Below are positions 11,781-40,745 of a DNA stretch of 64,000 bases, piece after piece. Made by a program: the position numbers and the translations under genes. The number at the start of each line of letters is the position of its first letter. Within the stretch, counting starts at the first letter, position 1. Location of the stretch: NCBI RefSeq assembly GCF_033807715.1, contig NC_084592.1, forward strand, positions 21,824,501 to 21,888,500. The letters are read 5' to 3'. The DNA is from Cololabis saira. Lineage: Eukaryota; Chordata; Actinopteri; Beloniformes; Belonidae. The notes below the pieces were generated by a model. The model did not search any database. It saw nothing but the letters and a program-made list of their open reading frames with translations, and was not told the DNA's origin.

Positions 11781-14700
11781 ATGGCAGGCAAGAAAAAAGA
11801 GTTGATTCTTCAGGTTGGAAAGACACTCCACAGTTTCTGTTACAATGATGAAATTCAGCTGTTTTAGTGTTTTGGAACAGGCAATCTTATTAGCCCTAAT
11901 GATAATGAATATTATTATTTGTATTTTCTTGTCAAGGCATCTGTCACAAACCAAGAACAGTGGGAAGAGATGCTTGCAACCAAGGGTTTAACAGGTGGCT
12001 TATTTTTACTTTCTTCCTTTACTGCCCTTATTTTCAACAGCTTTTGCTTTTTATTATTTTACTTCTTTTCTTATCATCTTATGAATCTTATTTGTTATTT
12101 ACTGTCTAATTATGTCTTGCCGCTTTTAATGTCGATGTAAAGCACTTTGAATTACCTTGTGTTGAATCGTGCTATATAAATAAACTTGCCTTGCCTTCCT
12201 AGAAAAGGAAATATTGCAGAACACTAAACTAAAACTTAAGTGCTACTTAGCAGGTCTTGTTGGGATTTTTGTGTTTTATTCTGCTGCCCCGCTGTGTTCA
12301 TTGCTATAACTGCAGGTTGACTGCTTGCATCAATAGTCTGTGTTTGGTTGTTGCAGTTGTAGACGTGTACCAGCAGTGGTGTGGCCCCTGTCGAGCTGTG
12401 GTCAGTCTCCTTCGAAAAATAAAGAATGAGCTTGGCGATGATCTTCTCCATTTTGCCACCGTAAGCTCAGAGTTGGTCAAAAACTACAATCATTTCAAAC
12501 TGATGTCAAAATGTATGGAGATGCAACCTTTAAAATGCCCATGCTTGTGTCTCTGTGTATTGCAGGCTGAGACAGACAGCATAGATGCTTTGGAGGGGTA
12601 TCGAGGGAAATGTGAACCCACTTTCCTTTTCTATGGGGTAAGTATGTGTTTATTTATGCACTATACATACATGCATGTTCGGACATTAAATATGTGCATT
12701 CACTGTTCAATGCAAGCAGTCAGACCCTCAAGGAGGCATATTATGACCTTTTCTAATTATTTTTTCAAATGCTGAAAGATTTTCCTGAGGTCTTAATGAA
12801 GAGTTTTTAACTAGGGTTAGAAATTACAGGGAAGCATGAAGTTTGTATGAAGTTGTATACAAAAAAACTGAGTTTTGCTTTGATAGAGATCTTTAAAGTG
12901 AACGAAAACTGCTGTGAACCAGAAACCTATCATCTTCTGAACTGTACAAAAGCTCCCATCTCAATCATGTCTCTACTGCTGCGTCACAGCCGCTGGTTTT
13001 TGGGGTGGAGTCAGACACCCCAAAAAGAGTGTGCCTCTTTTGAGATAAATGTTGTGGTACGTTCACACTGCAGCGTTGCATTAACTTGCTACAGGTGGTG
13101 CTTCTGATGTGTCTTTGACATACCATAAACGGCCAATCAAACGCCTTCGTTTCCACCCCACAAATGACCTGTGTATTTTGAAACTGTCCCAACCCCATGT
13201 TTGACTTGTTACACAGCTCCAACTTGATTGGCTGATGCTCAAGTTTCGACTTGAATATTCGAGTTGAATATTATATTTCCCATCTACTGATGGGAGCAAC
13301 GCTCTCGCTGCAATTTGCACAATAAATGTGACACGATGTGAAGTTGGGTGGAGATTAAATTGTGGAGGCTGGATAACTACTCTGATACCTGTCTGTGACT
13401 TCACATAATCATGCAAATGTGAATAGTTTACTGAATTACATGTTTTGAGAACCAAAAAAAAGCTAGATTTGTGTTACCTCATTTATTTAAATTGGCCTTT
13501 AACATCCAAATAAATGCTCTCAGTGAAAAAACATTCTTGTCATATGTCCCCTTTAAATTTTCCTTTCTTCTGTCTCTTGTCTTTGTGGTTGCTGACATGT
13601 TGGGATGTTTCACATCTTTGTCAAGTACATTTTTGAACTGAATCATATCTTAGATTTTACTGAAAATGATATATCAATTTATAAAAGACAAAGCTTATAT
13701 TTAATAAGCAGGGAGGGGAGCTGGTGGCTGTGCTGCGAGGGGCCAATGCTCCCATGCTTCAGAAGATGATTGTGGAGGAGTTGACCAAGGAGAAGCTGGT
13801 CCTGGAGCAAGGAAACAAACGCAAAGTGGTGAGCAGTGAGATACAGAGGGCGTGATCATGACTATGACATAAGTATGACAATGAGAAGAAGTCCTAATTG
13901 CCAATTACTTGGTCAACAGAAAGTGAATAGAGTAAATAGTCTCCCGTATTGTTGGACCACATGTCCATTTTATGAGATTCATCATGGTAGTTTTTGTGCA
14001 GTTTTACTGACATTCAGCTGACAGATCCATTTCAGTGCCCAAACCCTCAGCTCTCATTTTCGTTGAGGAATGAGGTGGATTTCATAAGCTTTAAAGCCAC
14101 CGGTTGCAGCATCTTTAGTTTATATCTGTTTTTGCAGCTGCTGATACACTTTTGTCTTTATCTGTGCATTGTTTTTATTAGGTTTTGTTGTGTCTGTCAG
14201 ATAATCGATGTCGCCCTGTTGGATGACAAAAACAAAGAAACGGAGGAGCAGTGTCAACATTCAGAAAATAAAGAAAGCATCATTGGTATACAGTAATACC
14301 TTTAAGGAGCGCTGGCAATATGGCAGATGTTTTGTTACTCTGATGTTATCTTTATTTTATTGGTGATTTTGTTAACAGCATTATTCATCATCATTCAAAC
14401 CCCTCCCTTCTCTTGTAGTTCCTGACAGTAAACCCTACACAGTTGCCATCATTAAGCCAGATGCTGTTGCTCACGGCAAAGCAAATGAGATCATTATGAA
14501 GGTACTCAGACACTGTCTCTGTTCACATTCTGAGTCGCCAACGGTGTCCCAAGCCTTCCCGCTGACATTCATTGACGTGCGTTGACATTACTCCCCTCCC
14601 TGCAAAGATTCAAGATGCTGGTTTTGAGATCCTCGCCCGTGAGGAGCGCCTGCTGACTGAAGACGAGGCTCGGGATTTTTACCATCACAAAGCAGCAGAG

Positions 14701-17700
14701 GTATGGGCTAGTAGTGTCTGAAATTAAAGTAGGGAATGATGCTGTGTAGGCACTGCTTTTTAAAAGACAGCTGCACAGAGGAAAAGCGATGATGATGCAG
14801 TGAGTGTTTGCGAGGCTACTCAGGGCCATTGATATTCTGAGTACATGGTAATGAGAGAGTAGTGCAAAATCATTTTAGTCACACATTTATCCTCGTTCCC
14901 ACACAAGGAGTTTGATGTGCAATCTGCTTTTTTTTTCTTATTATGCAAAAACTGTTAAAGATTCAAACATACATATATGATTACATAAAAGTTGGACAAG
15001 TATAATATTAATGTACAGGAAACTATTAAAACCCATGTGACTATTAATTGCTTTATATTTTACTTACATACATTTTTAGTGACTTATTTGGATAGCTTTT
15101 CTACAGAGCAACACAAAGTAAGAAAAAACTTGGCAGATTTGATCTTTTTGACCTGATACATGTCCCTGCGGTTGTGTCTGTGTATGTGATGATGGTTTTC
15201 AGGTTTGCTTTGAAGACCTGGTGCAGTTCATGTCCAGCGGTCCTTGCCATATTCTGGTTCTTTCTCACGCCGAGGGCTCAGCCAGTGTTTTACCAGCATG
15301 GCGTGAGTTTATTGGCCCGATAGACATAGAGGAAGCCAGGAGAGAGAAGCCAGAAAGGTGAGATGCTGGGATTATACACGTTGTCCACACAGGAAAATAC
15401 TTTTCAAAACTGAATGATTAGTTTTGATGAAATAATAATTTTTTTTTTTTTATATATATATATAAAGAAAAACATGAGTTAGCAGCATTCATTGTTCATT
15501 TCTGCACTGTTGATTTCAACAGTGGGAAACAGTCTCAGTTCAGTGTCTGGAACATGGGAATGAACAGCACACTCTCGCCTGCTTGATCAGACACACCCAA
15601 ACGTTATGCTTCTCTTTGGTTGAGGACCAGCCGAGCAACCATCTGGTCCTCTCTTCTTTCCCCCCACCCCCCACCCCCGGCTTCCTGCAGCTTGCGGGCA
15701 CAATACGGCACAGAGACTCTGTTCAACGCAGTGCACGGTAGCGAGGACAGCAACCAGGCCAGCAGGGAGCTCGCCTTCTTCTTCCCCAACTTTAGGATGG
15801 GCTCGGCAATGGAGCAGGATGGGGAGGAAGGGCGTGTGGAGAGGACCCTGGCTCTTATCCGGCCCGACGTTGCCAGGGAGAACAGAGGTGGCACTCAAGC
15901 CAAATGCACAAGCTCATATTATGCGTGTAGAATCGCAGATAAACGCATATAGACGCATTATCGTTATGATTTTAATAAAATTGATGTTTGATTTCTACTG
16001 CAGGTGCTGGGTAACAGGGGCAGATTTGTATCAGTTTTAACATTCTGTACTATTTAAAGCTGACAAAATTATCATACTTTGTGGAATTTAACAGCTTTAT
16101 AGTGTGTTAAAAGGGTAAATTACAAAATCCTTCATATATCTGCTTCTGTGTAGAAGAGATCTTGACTCAAATCCACAATTCGGGCTTCAGTGTTGCCCTC
16201 CAAAGAGAGGTGATGTTGACTGAGGAGCAGATCAAGCAGTTCTACTTTCAACATGTGGATGAGGACTATTTTCCTGCGCTGCTGCAGAATATGACCAGGT
16301 AACTCGGATCTGCTCGGTTATTAATCATAAGCCCTTAGAGCGACTGCAGATGTTTATTCAAGATGTCTGGGTTCACAGTGGTCCAGTGCTAGCTTTGGCT
16401 CTTGCCAGAACAGGAGCTGTCCATCAATGGAAGAACAGTCTTGGTCCCCCCGACCTTGATAAAGCCAAAGAGGAGAGCCCTGATTGGTGAGTGATGTGTC
16501 TTCTTTTGGCAGCTGCAAGGAGAGCACAGGGCCATAATTAGCCAGTGAACGACAGTGGACCTTTCACTGCTAATCTAAGTGACAACTTGTTAAATAGAAC
16601 TCCTGTTTGACCTCTCGGATTCACCTTGGTAAATTTTTGCTCTGTTGTTCTCCAGTCACACAGGAAAAAACTAGTTAAATGCAATTTTCAAGACGAAATC
16701 TGTCTTTTTTTAATGTTGTCTCTCTCCATTTGGAATGCAGAATAAAAAATATGTTTTAGAAGCCAAACATTCAAGTATTTACGACTAGATAGGAACTGTA
16801 ACTAACTGTCAAATCACAGGTGTTATGGCAGCTTCTGTCTCCTTCAGTCTCAGGGTTAAGTTTGCTGTGGAAAATAGGCCCATCAATCAGCTTCATGGCA
16901 GCGCAAGCCTTGAAGAGGCAGAACGGGAGATAAACTTCTTCTTCCCTAAACAACAGACACTTGCAGTGATTAAACCTAATGCAGTGGAGGAAAACAAAGG
17001 TGCTTCCTGGTCTCTCAGAATAACAGAAATATTCAAATGTGTTTCATGAAATTTTGAATTGTAGATGGTCCGCAATCTTATCAGTTTTATTCTCTCAAAA
17101 CAACCAGATGCGATTTTGGAGGAGATCCAGGGCAGAGGCTTCTCTGTCACGCAGCTGAAGGAGGCGGTGCTGTCAAAGGAGATGGCTGAGGAGTTTTACA
17201 AAGACCACAAGGAGAAACCTTTCTTTAACCAGCTGGTGGAGTTCATGTGTCGGTTAGTCTGTTTCACGCCCACAGTAGCAGGTCAAAGTGACAACAGAAG
17301 GCCTGCCACTCTCACCCTGCAAGCTTTTACTTCACCTTTAATTGTAATTTTTACAGCTTCAGTGGTTTGGAAGTCCATCTGAGTTTCATTCTTTCCACCT
17401 CACATCTAGATTGAAGGGTTATCTTCCGCTCCGATTAGAACCATTGCCTGGTTTTTACTCAGCCACTCGGACGTGGTGAAGAAGGGATTGACACCATACA
17501 TGGATATCTGTTCAGCTTTATACATAACTCCTGGTTTGCATATGGACAAGTTGAGAATGTTTTCATAACTTTCTCATAATAAATTAAGAGTAACGGCCGG
17601 AGTACGGCTGACTGAGTAATAAAAGAGATTTTTTATTTAAACTATGATGGAAATATTTAAGAGGTCCAGTAAAGATGGGAAGGAACGAGGGAATATTTTA

Positions 17701-18698
17701 CAAACAGACACCATATGGATGCAGATGAATAATAATTCTACTCGGGATGTGATGATAATGACTGATGTTCTTGGTTCTTCTGCCTGTAAACACTGGTAAA
17801 AACTAACAACGCAAACCCCCCAAACTCTCTTCTAAGTGCTATTTTGATTTACTTTTACTTTTTCTATATTCTACTATTTCATATTTAGAGGAAAATACTT
17901 TATTTTCTAAGACACTTAATGGATTTGGTAAATCCATTAAGGCACTTAAAAAAATGAACATCTTTTCGTAAGGGTATTAAAAAACAGACTTTTGGAACAA
18001 AAAGCACAAATTAGATGAGAAGTAAGGGGGCATCTAGGACATTCTGCAAATTCTACTCTCAGACCTTCATTTTATTTAGTATTTCCAACAAAATACTTGC
18101 TATCAGCCAGGTTTTAAAACCGGTGGAGTCTTTTTACTGCAAAGCTGCAGTAAAAGGTTGCTTATAGAAACAACAGAATGCACCCCCTGTAATCTTGGGA
18201 TTGTAATTACATTATACTACTAATTATCTTAGCATGAAATTGTTGTCATATTTATATACAAACACGGACCCCTTCCACACTGGGGTGCAGAACAGAATAG
18301 CTGGTCAATGACATTTGCTGACAAACGGATAACTATAATAATCACTTACTTTATGTTTGAAAAGTACTCAGTGCTTTGGCGGTGAAGGTAGCACAATCCT
18401 AGAAATAGATGCTCTGTTCTGATATTAATATTAAACATTATTCTGTCTGTTATATGTATATCTTATTTGTTCCAGGGGACCTTGTGTGATGCTTGTTCTG
18501 ACCAAAGAAAATGCAGTGGAGGAGTGGAGGGCCATGATGGGCCCCACCGACCCAGAGGCAGCTAAGAAAACATCTCCAGATTCTCTGAGGGCCCGCTTTG
18601 CTGCCGACATCCTCCAGAACTCGGTACATGGCTCCTCCAGCGAGCAGCAAGCAAAAGAGAAGATCGACTTCATCTTTGGGGACATCAGCTCAACTTGA
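11781..18698 (+). CDS. nme8: Thioredoxin / triple NDP-kinase domain protein NME8 (TXNDC3), 15 coding exons
   Basis: Coding exons: 11781-11813, 11937-11994, 12357-12460, 12566-12637, 13712-13828, 14201-14285, 14419-14501, 14608-14700, 15203-15357, 15691-15887, 16154-16298, 16379-16486, 16848-16999, 17108-17252, 18476-18698. All borders are GT-AG and phases join without a break, giving 589 aa (human NME8 588). Order: thioredoxin domain (~12-125) with active site WCGPC (Cys39, Cys42), then three NDP-kinase domains with HGS motifs at His282, His433 and His567. NME9 has fewer NDPK domains, so NME8 fits better. NME8 is an axonemal/outer dynein arm protein linked in humans to primary ciliary dyskinesia. 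The first ATG opens the family's N-terminus ([11 protein letters not shown]). Active-site residues differ between domains (see findings). Exon 2 and the very short exon 1 are the least certain. Confidence 0.93.
12002..12200 (+). repeat. Teleost interspersed repeat (LINE-like 3' tail) in nme8 intron 2
   Basis: The core AAGCACTTTGAATTACCTTG, followed by a CTATATAAATAAACTTGCCTTGCC-type end, also occurs inverted at 39150-39360 and in part at 41330-41412. Similarity to the 39.1-kb copy extends over at least 110 bp. I recognise it as an abundant fish repeat; its class is not certain. Confidence 0.7.
12731..13552. mobile_element. Possible TTAA-target DNA element in nme8 intron 4
   Basis: The left end AGGAGGCATATTATGACC and the right end read on the opposite strand, AGGGGACATATGACAAG, resemble the ends of the clearer element at 33024-34534. 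The right flank is TTAA, the left flank is decayed. No coding capacity is seen. Confidence 0.45.
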
Positions 18699-18738
18699 TC
18701 AACTTGATTGTAATGAGCTTCTACAATCTTGAGTCCAA

Positions 18739-18744
18739 AATAAA
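18739..18744 (+). terminator. nme8: nme8 polyadenylation signal
   Basis: AATAAA lies 41 bp after the nme8 stop codon, implying a very short 3' UTR. Confidence 0.75.
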
Positions 18745-20604
18745 ACATGTATTTCCACATAACAGCAAGACAGTTCTGCAGGTATCAACCCCGAAATGAC
18801 AACTTTGATCAAATTCAGTGAATGTTGAACGTTAACTGCATGAATGAGTTTGAAGTGGGCTTTCTCTTGGTTCTGCCATGTGGACTGAGAGTCACTACGA
18901 AGTTCAGTGGCATCAAAAGGTACAAGCCCACAAGAACTCCTTGTAGGATTGCTGGGAAGTTAAATCCAAACCCCTGTTTTAACTTGCACAAATATATGAA
19001 TGACTGGAAGAATATTAAGCACAAAAATCTGATGCATCTACAATACCAAATTCAGCTTTGAAATCTTTTAAATAAACAAATGTGCATAACACACTATAGA
19101 AACAATGACTGCAGATACAGAGCAGTTTGGCTGCAATGATCAAGTGCCTATTTTTTAAGAAAAAAGGGATGCAATATTTCATCTTTGAAGCAATGAGGGT
19201 TACAGCCAGAGAATATTTCACTGAGAGTGAAAATTAAATTAAAATAAGAAATTTCTAAAGCAATCAATTTAAAACGTTGGCTGGCAAAGAAATAAGATAT
19301 CTACAACAACACAAGATCCCAAACACACGACAAATCAAAACTGGAAATACATTGTTTATTTGACATTTTTGAGGTCCCAGTAGAACTCAAAAGGGGCAGT
19401 TGGTGCAAGAATCATTGATTTGGCAACACATTTCTTCACAAAATGACTACCTGCAACACTGTTTTACTGACAAAATCAGTAAAACAGTTACAGTTAGTAA
19501 AAACTGTCTTGACTTTCTCTTAAAAAATATACTTAATTGAAAACATACTTCTTGGAAATAAGATTGTTTACTTGGTTAACCAGTCAGAAAATAGATATTC
19601 ATAGAAAATACTCATTTTGATAATATCCTTGCACTCCATTTTTGGAACTAGTCTGGTGGCAAAAAGGCAAAAAGAATAATTGGATGCCACTTTCTAATTG
19701 TTCTTACAGAACAGAGAATGAAATAAAATGTGTTTACATCCTGATTGATGACGAACTTGAACGATGTCACATATCTATTGCTTGCAGAACACTACTGTGC
19801 AGTCTGCTTTCATCTGCAGTGTCAGTTAGCAGCAACATTGAGATAAATCTATCTTCCTTTATTGCACAGATGATCTGGGTTATTCAAATCTCTGCAGACC
19901 ACTATGAGAAAGATGTTGCAATCCAAACCGCTCGAACTGCATCAGCACACTTGATACCTTCTCCTGAATGTAAGCTTAAAACTGTTGGAAGAAACTAAAA
20001 TACTTCGTATAAATTATGTAACAGATGAGGCATAAATCAGATGTTTCCACCTACTGTGGGTGGTGTTTAAAAGGCCAAACTTTTTAGGAGTACTTAATCT
20101 CTTAATACTGCTGGTTTACGGCCTTCCAGGCACACACAAGACAACCATAAGTTACACAACTGAAACCAGGGTCGAGCGATAACCAGAAAGCTTTACTTTA
20201 GTATTCAAGGAAGCTCCTGGTGCAGCTTAAGAATGTGTTACAGCCAGCATCCAGGTTTGTAAACCTAATATTAACTTCAAGACCATTAACGCCCAGAATA
20301 CTGAGAATATAATAAAGAAGACTTGGGACTTCCATTCCTCTTCACTAAAGGGTGGTATAATAGTCTGTTGATAATAAGGCAAACATACTTGAACACAGTT
20401 GTCTTGTTGGAGAAAAAAAAAAACATTGATATTCACCTTGGTTGATCAATAATAGCTGGATTTTTCTCTCAAACTGAAAAAGTAAATCTGCAATAATTAT
20501 TCCCAGTAAATGTCAATTTACATCCATTATGAGAACTCAAGGTTGTTTCAGGCTCTGCAATGATTCCAAATCAGACTGGCATTGATTTAAAATATGCATC
20601 TCAT
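18745..20604. other. Tail-to-tail spacer between nme8 and smarcal1
   Basis: The two genes converge here. An open frame of 118 codons on the + strand (19642-19998) has no recognisable family, no splice context and no promoter. No transposon with clear ends is seen. Confidence 0.45.
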
Positions 20605-20610
20605 TTTATT
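20605..20610 (-). terminator. smarcal1: smarcal1 polyadenylation signal
   Basis: AATAAA on the - strand, about 137 bp downstream of the smarcal1 stop codon. Confidence 0.7.
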
Positions 20611-20746
20611 ATAGCAAAAATAATAACTGTGACTCTTACATAACATAACTCTTACATCAGTCATGATAGGCTGAAAACTCAGAATTAGGTCCAATAAACA
20701 AACAAAAAGGATTTTCATAAAGTTTCTCAATGCAACATATTTTGAG

Positions 20747-37588
<16,842 letters not shown>

Positions 37589-37639
37589 GTTGACGGGGAA
37601 TCGATGCCACAATCTGGGCTAGCCTGTATAAATGATCCC

Positions 37640-37920
37640 GTATGAGTTTATGAGTTTATTAGGATCCCCATAAGCTGATGCAGTAAATCAGCTACTCTTC
37701 CTGGGGTCCACACATAACAAACAGACATAACAATATACATTTACAAGTACAGAAACAATATGGTCCATACTGATATTCCCTGCTTAAGTACACTTAACAG
37801 TCAAGTAAAACAACCTTAACAGTAATAGTAATAATGCAAGATAACCTCAATAACAAAATGAAATTAAAAAGTAATAATGATAATAAAATATCAAATAAAT
37901 AAATATAATTATAAGTGTGT
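37640..37920 (-). repeat. LINE-like 3' end just upstream of smarcal1 exon 1
   Basis: On the - strand the sequence reads GTGTGGACCCCAGGAAGAG and then GGGGATCCTAATAAACTC, with an (ATAAACTC)-type tail reaching 37640. I recognise this as the 3' end of an abundant fish LINE. It lies only about 50 bp before the smarcal1 start codon, in the 5' UTR or the intron next to it. Confidence 0.6.
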
Positions 37921-37940
37921 TTGTTTGATAGTATCCTACG

Positions 37941-38645
37941 CAGAGGTGTCAAGTAACGAAGTACAAATACTTCGTTACCTTACTTAAGTAGAAATTTTGG
38001 TTATCTATACTTCACTGGAGTAATTCTTTTTCAGACGACTTTTTACTTTTACTCCTTACATTTTCACACAATTATCTGTACTTTTTACTCCTTACATTTT
38101 AAAAACAGCCTCGTTACTCTATTTCATTTCGGCCTTTAAAAAAAAACTATCCAGTTAAATTGCTCCATCCGGATAGAGTGAATTTGGTCGTGGTTGTTTC
38201 AGATGTTCTTGTCCAGTTTTGTTCTTACATCCGTTCCCTCAGATTCCTGCAACTAAACTTGGATGTACATTCCAATAAAGGTTAGGATAAATGATAACAT
38301 GCCTCTGAAGTTTGACTTTTTGCACCATTACAATACTTATAGGCAACTAGTCATCATATCTCCTGCTCTCTGAAACACATGTTAATGCTCAATAGTACAC
38401 ATATATGGTTCTTTAATATATTTGCATTATACTAAGATGCATTCATTTTCAATGGCTTTTGTCCTTAATGGCTTTTTTCCCCCTTACATTACTTTTACTT
38501 TTATACTTTAAGTAGTTTTGAAACCAGTACTTTTATACTTTTACTTGAGTAAAAAACTTGAGTTGATACTTCAACTTCTACAGGAGTATTTTTAAACTCT
38601 AGTATCTATACTTCTACCTGAGTAATTATACTTTTGACACCTCTG
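37941..38645. mobile_element. hAT MITE copy A, upstream of smarcal1
   Basis: The ends are CAGAGGTGTCAAGTAACG and, on the opposite strand, CAGAGGTGTCAAAAGTAT. The flanks ATCCTACG and ATCCTACA differ at one of eight positions. It is non-autonomous. A second copy in the opposite orientation lies at 39365-40247. Confidence 0.85.
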
Positions 38646-38826
38646 ATCCTACATGTGCAGAATTGTTTAGGGCTATTTGATGTTGTTTCAGTTGTCTTTT
38701 CTTGTCCTCTCTGTGACTTTCATCCAGGAGAGCTTGTCATGCATTGTATTTACATTAGACCTTAGTGTGCATCGAAGGGCCAGCCGAGCTGCTCTATAGT
38801 ATGGATCCATTTAAATAAAAACTTTA

Positions 38827-38910
38827 CCTTTTCTAGCTGTGAAATGGTTCGCACTCTCCGCCTCAGTCCTGTTGGTGTTAGCAACTACCGAGGCTATCCT
38901 GGTTTAACAG
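38827..38910 (-). other. smarcal1: Possible non-coding first exon of smarcal1
   Basis: On the - strand the sequence CACAGCTAGAAAAG is followed by GTAAAG, a usable splice donor. A usable acceptor (CAG before ATTGTGGCATC) lies about 30 bp before the coding start. Together they would make an untranslated first exon. This is inferred from splice signals only. Confidence 0.35.
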
Positions 38911-39089
38911 TCAAACTTAGGAAAACAGTTATTCCCAGTAGCGTCACAGCGGTGTCACTTATAAGTGGGCATTCATCTTTAACGTTTCAAGCCTGATCTC
39001 AAGCCTGATGAGTTCGCAGGAACAAACTAAAGCTCACTATAGCGAAGCTCCGAGCAGCTAACGTCAAAGCTGCCGAGCGAAGCTGCCGC

Positions 39090-39106
39090 GCAGGAAGTGA
39101 CGTAGG
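39090..39106 (-). promoter_or_regulatory. smarcal1: ETS/CRE composite site, likely smarcal1 promoter
   Basis: GCAGGAAGTGACGTAG joins an ETS core (GGAAGTG) and a CRE-like TGACGTA. This arrangement is common in TATA-less housekeeping promoters. It sits in a locally GC-rich stretch upstream of the candidate first exon and divergent from marchf4. Confidence 0.5.
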
Positions 39107-39149
39107 AAAACAAGGCGACACGTGTGAAAGTTTGTTTGAAAAGCAGCAT

Positions 39150-39360
39150 GGCAAGGTACATTACAAGGCAATTCAAAGTGCTTTACATCAACATTAAAAG
39201 CGGCAAGACACATTAAACAGTAAATAACAAATGAAATGAAATAAATGATAAGAAAAGAGGTAAGAAATAATAAAATGCACAAGTAGTTAAAAAGTGATCT
39301 TCATCAGTTAATCTTCAGTAGCAAGGCAAGTTTATTTATATAGCACAATTCAACACAAGG
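39150..39360 (-). repeat. Teleost interspersed repeat (LINE-like 3' tail), inverted copy
   Basis: This is the reverse complement of the 12002-12200 repeat, including GGCAATTCAAAGTGCTTTAC and AAAAGCGGCAAGACA. A separate tail piece, GGCAAGTTTATTTATATAGC, is at 39325-39345. It runs straight into the target site of the next hAT element. Confidence 0.7.
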
Positions 39361-39364
39361 TAAT

Positions 39365-40247
39365 CAGAGGTGTCAAAAGTATTCACATTCATTACTCAGG
39401 TAGAAGTATAGATACTAGAGTTTAAAAATACTCCTGTAGAAGTTGAAGTATCAACTCAAGTTTTTTACTCAAGTAAAAGTATAAAAGTACTGGTGTAGGA
39501 GTGCGGTTGATGTAGGCAGAGACGACGGAGATTAATTCCTCTTTGGAGAGCACTCCATTTAATTCAATTAACACAGTGAGAAACCAAAAAACCACACAAC
39601 TGCAAAGTCTCGCGCAGGTAAAAACGTCAGCACCTCCGAGGTGTGTCTGTACTCTTAAAGTAGCACGTATAATTAAAGGGAAGAATATCCCTTGTAAAAG
39701 GAACAACAAGACATTGTAACATGGGCGAGGTCGCCGTGAATTATAACTCTGAGAATTAACAATTGTCCTGTGTGTGTATATCCACCACACTGGTTTCAAA
39801 ACTACTTAAAGTATAAAAGTAAAAGTAATGTAAGGGGGGAAAAAGACATTAAGGACAAAAGCCATTGGAAATGAATGCATCTTAGTATAATGCAAATATA
39901 TTAAAGAACCATATATGTGTACTAGTGAGCATTAACATGTGTTTCAGAGAGCAGGAGATATGATGACCAGTTGTCTATATAAGTATTGTAATGGTATGGC
40001 GTAATGGCGCCATCCATATCCGGATGGCGCAATTTAACTGGATAGTTTTTTTTTTAAAGGCCGAAACAAGGCTGTTTTTAAAATGTAAGGAGTAAAAAGT
40101 ACAGATAATTGCGTGAAAATGTAAGGAGTAAAAGTAAAAAGTCGTCTGAAAAATTAATTACTCCAGTGAAGTATAGATAACCAAAATTTCTAAGGTAAGG
40201 TAAGGTAAGGTAACAAAGTATTTGTACTTCGTTACTTGACACCTTTG
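39365..40247. mobile_element. hAT MITE copy B, interrupted by a solo LTR
   Basis: The left end is CAGAGGTGTCAAAAGTAT and the right end, on the opposite strand, CAAAGGTGTCAAGTAACG. Both flanks are AAGGTAAT (39357-39364, 40248-40255). It is the same family as 37941-38645 but inverted. The 39494-39789 segment is a later insertion, and a local GGTAA expansion lies at 40193-40213. Confidence 0.88.
39494..39789. mobile_element. Solo LTR (296 bp) inserted in the hAT MITE
   Basis: Comparison with copy A at 38.5 kb shows that AGTACTGG-TTTCAAAAC is continuous there but split here. The insert begins TGTAGGAGTGCGG and ends TATCCACCACA, and CTGG flanks it on both sides. TG...CA ends with a 4-bp duplication mark an LTR. 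No internal region remains, so recombination between two LTRs probably removed it. The family is unassigned. Confidence 0.7.
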
Positions 40248-40289
40248 AAGGTAATTCAAAGTACAAGTCAAAGTACAAGTACATAAATT

Positions 40290-40500
40290 AAATGATATGA
40301 ATTAATTAATTACATTTTCCAATAGTAATCCTGCAATGGGGAAATTTTATACTCTACATTTAAACCATTTCTAGTCAAACTAGGAGCAGTGGTCTACCAT
40401 GCAAATGGCACGGCGCCCGGGGAGCAGTAAGGGTTAAGGGCCTTGCTCAGGGGCCCTAAGTGGTTGACCTCGGTTGCAATCCAGGGGCTTGAATAACTTG
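40290..40500. repeat. Teleost interspersed repeat fragment
   Basis: The block GGCGCCCGGGGAGCAGTAAG, followed by GGGTTAAGGGCCTTGCTCAG, is a motif I recognise from many fish genomic repeats. Neither end is well defined. Confidence 0.5.
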
Positions 40501-40745
40501 TCAATCTCAGTTAAATCAGTGATCATTGTGGGTTTTTCATTCTTTAATAGAAGGTTACCAAAAAATTTGTTCCCATGTGTAAATGGCCCACCCACTCAGC
40601 ATCTGAGAATTTGTGAATACATTTTCTGGAACAAGTTTTATTTTAGCTTGAAAAACTATTGAAAAACAGAATTCCTATAGTTCCTTGTCCAAGAGTTCCG
40701 TTTTCAGATTAAGCGTTAACTGTTATCAGTTCAAGCAGATAATCC

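Noticed and set aside
12257..12775. 172-codon ORF as a separate small gene
   Set aside because: It merely runs through nme8 exons 3 and 4 and the introns around them.
16825..17049. ATG at 16825 as an alternative start for a short NME protein
   Set aside because: The acceptor at 16846-16847 joins exon 12 to exon 13 in phase and restores the family's sequence, so the upstream codons are intron.
19642..19998. 118-codon + strand ORF between nme8 and smarcal1
   Set aside because: No domain, no splice sites, no promoter or poly-A signal tied to it; length is within chance for AT-rich DNA.
37589..37612. Upstream ATG of smarcal1 (8 extra residues)
   Set aside because: The conserved N-terminus starts at the second ATG; the extra residues have no family match.
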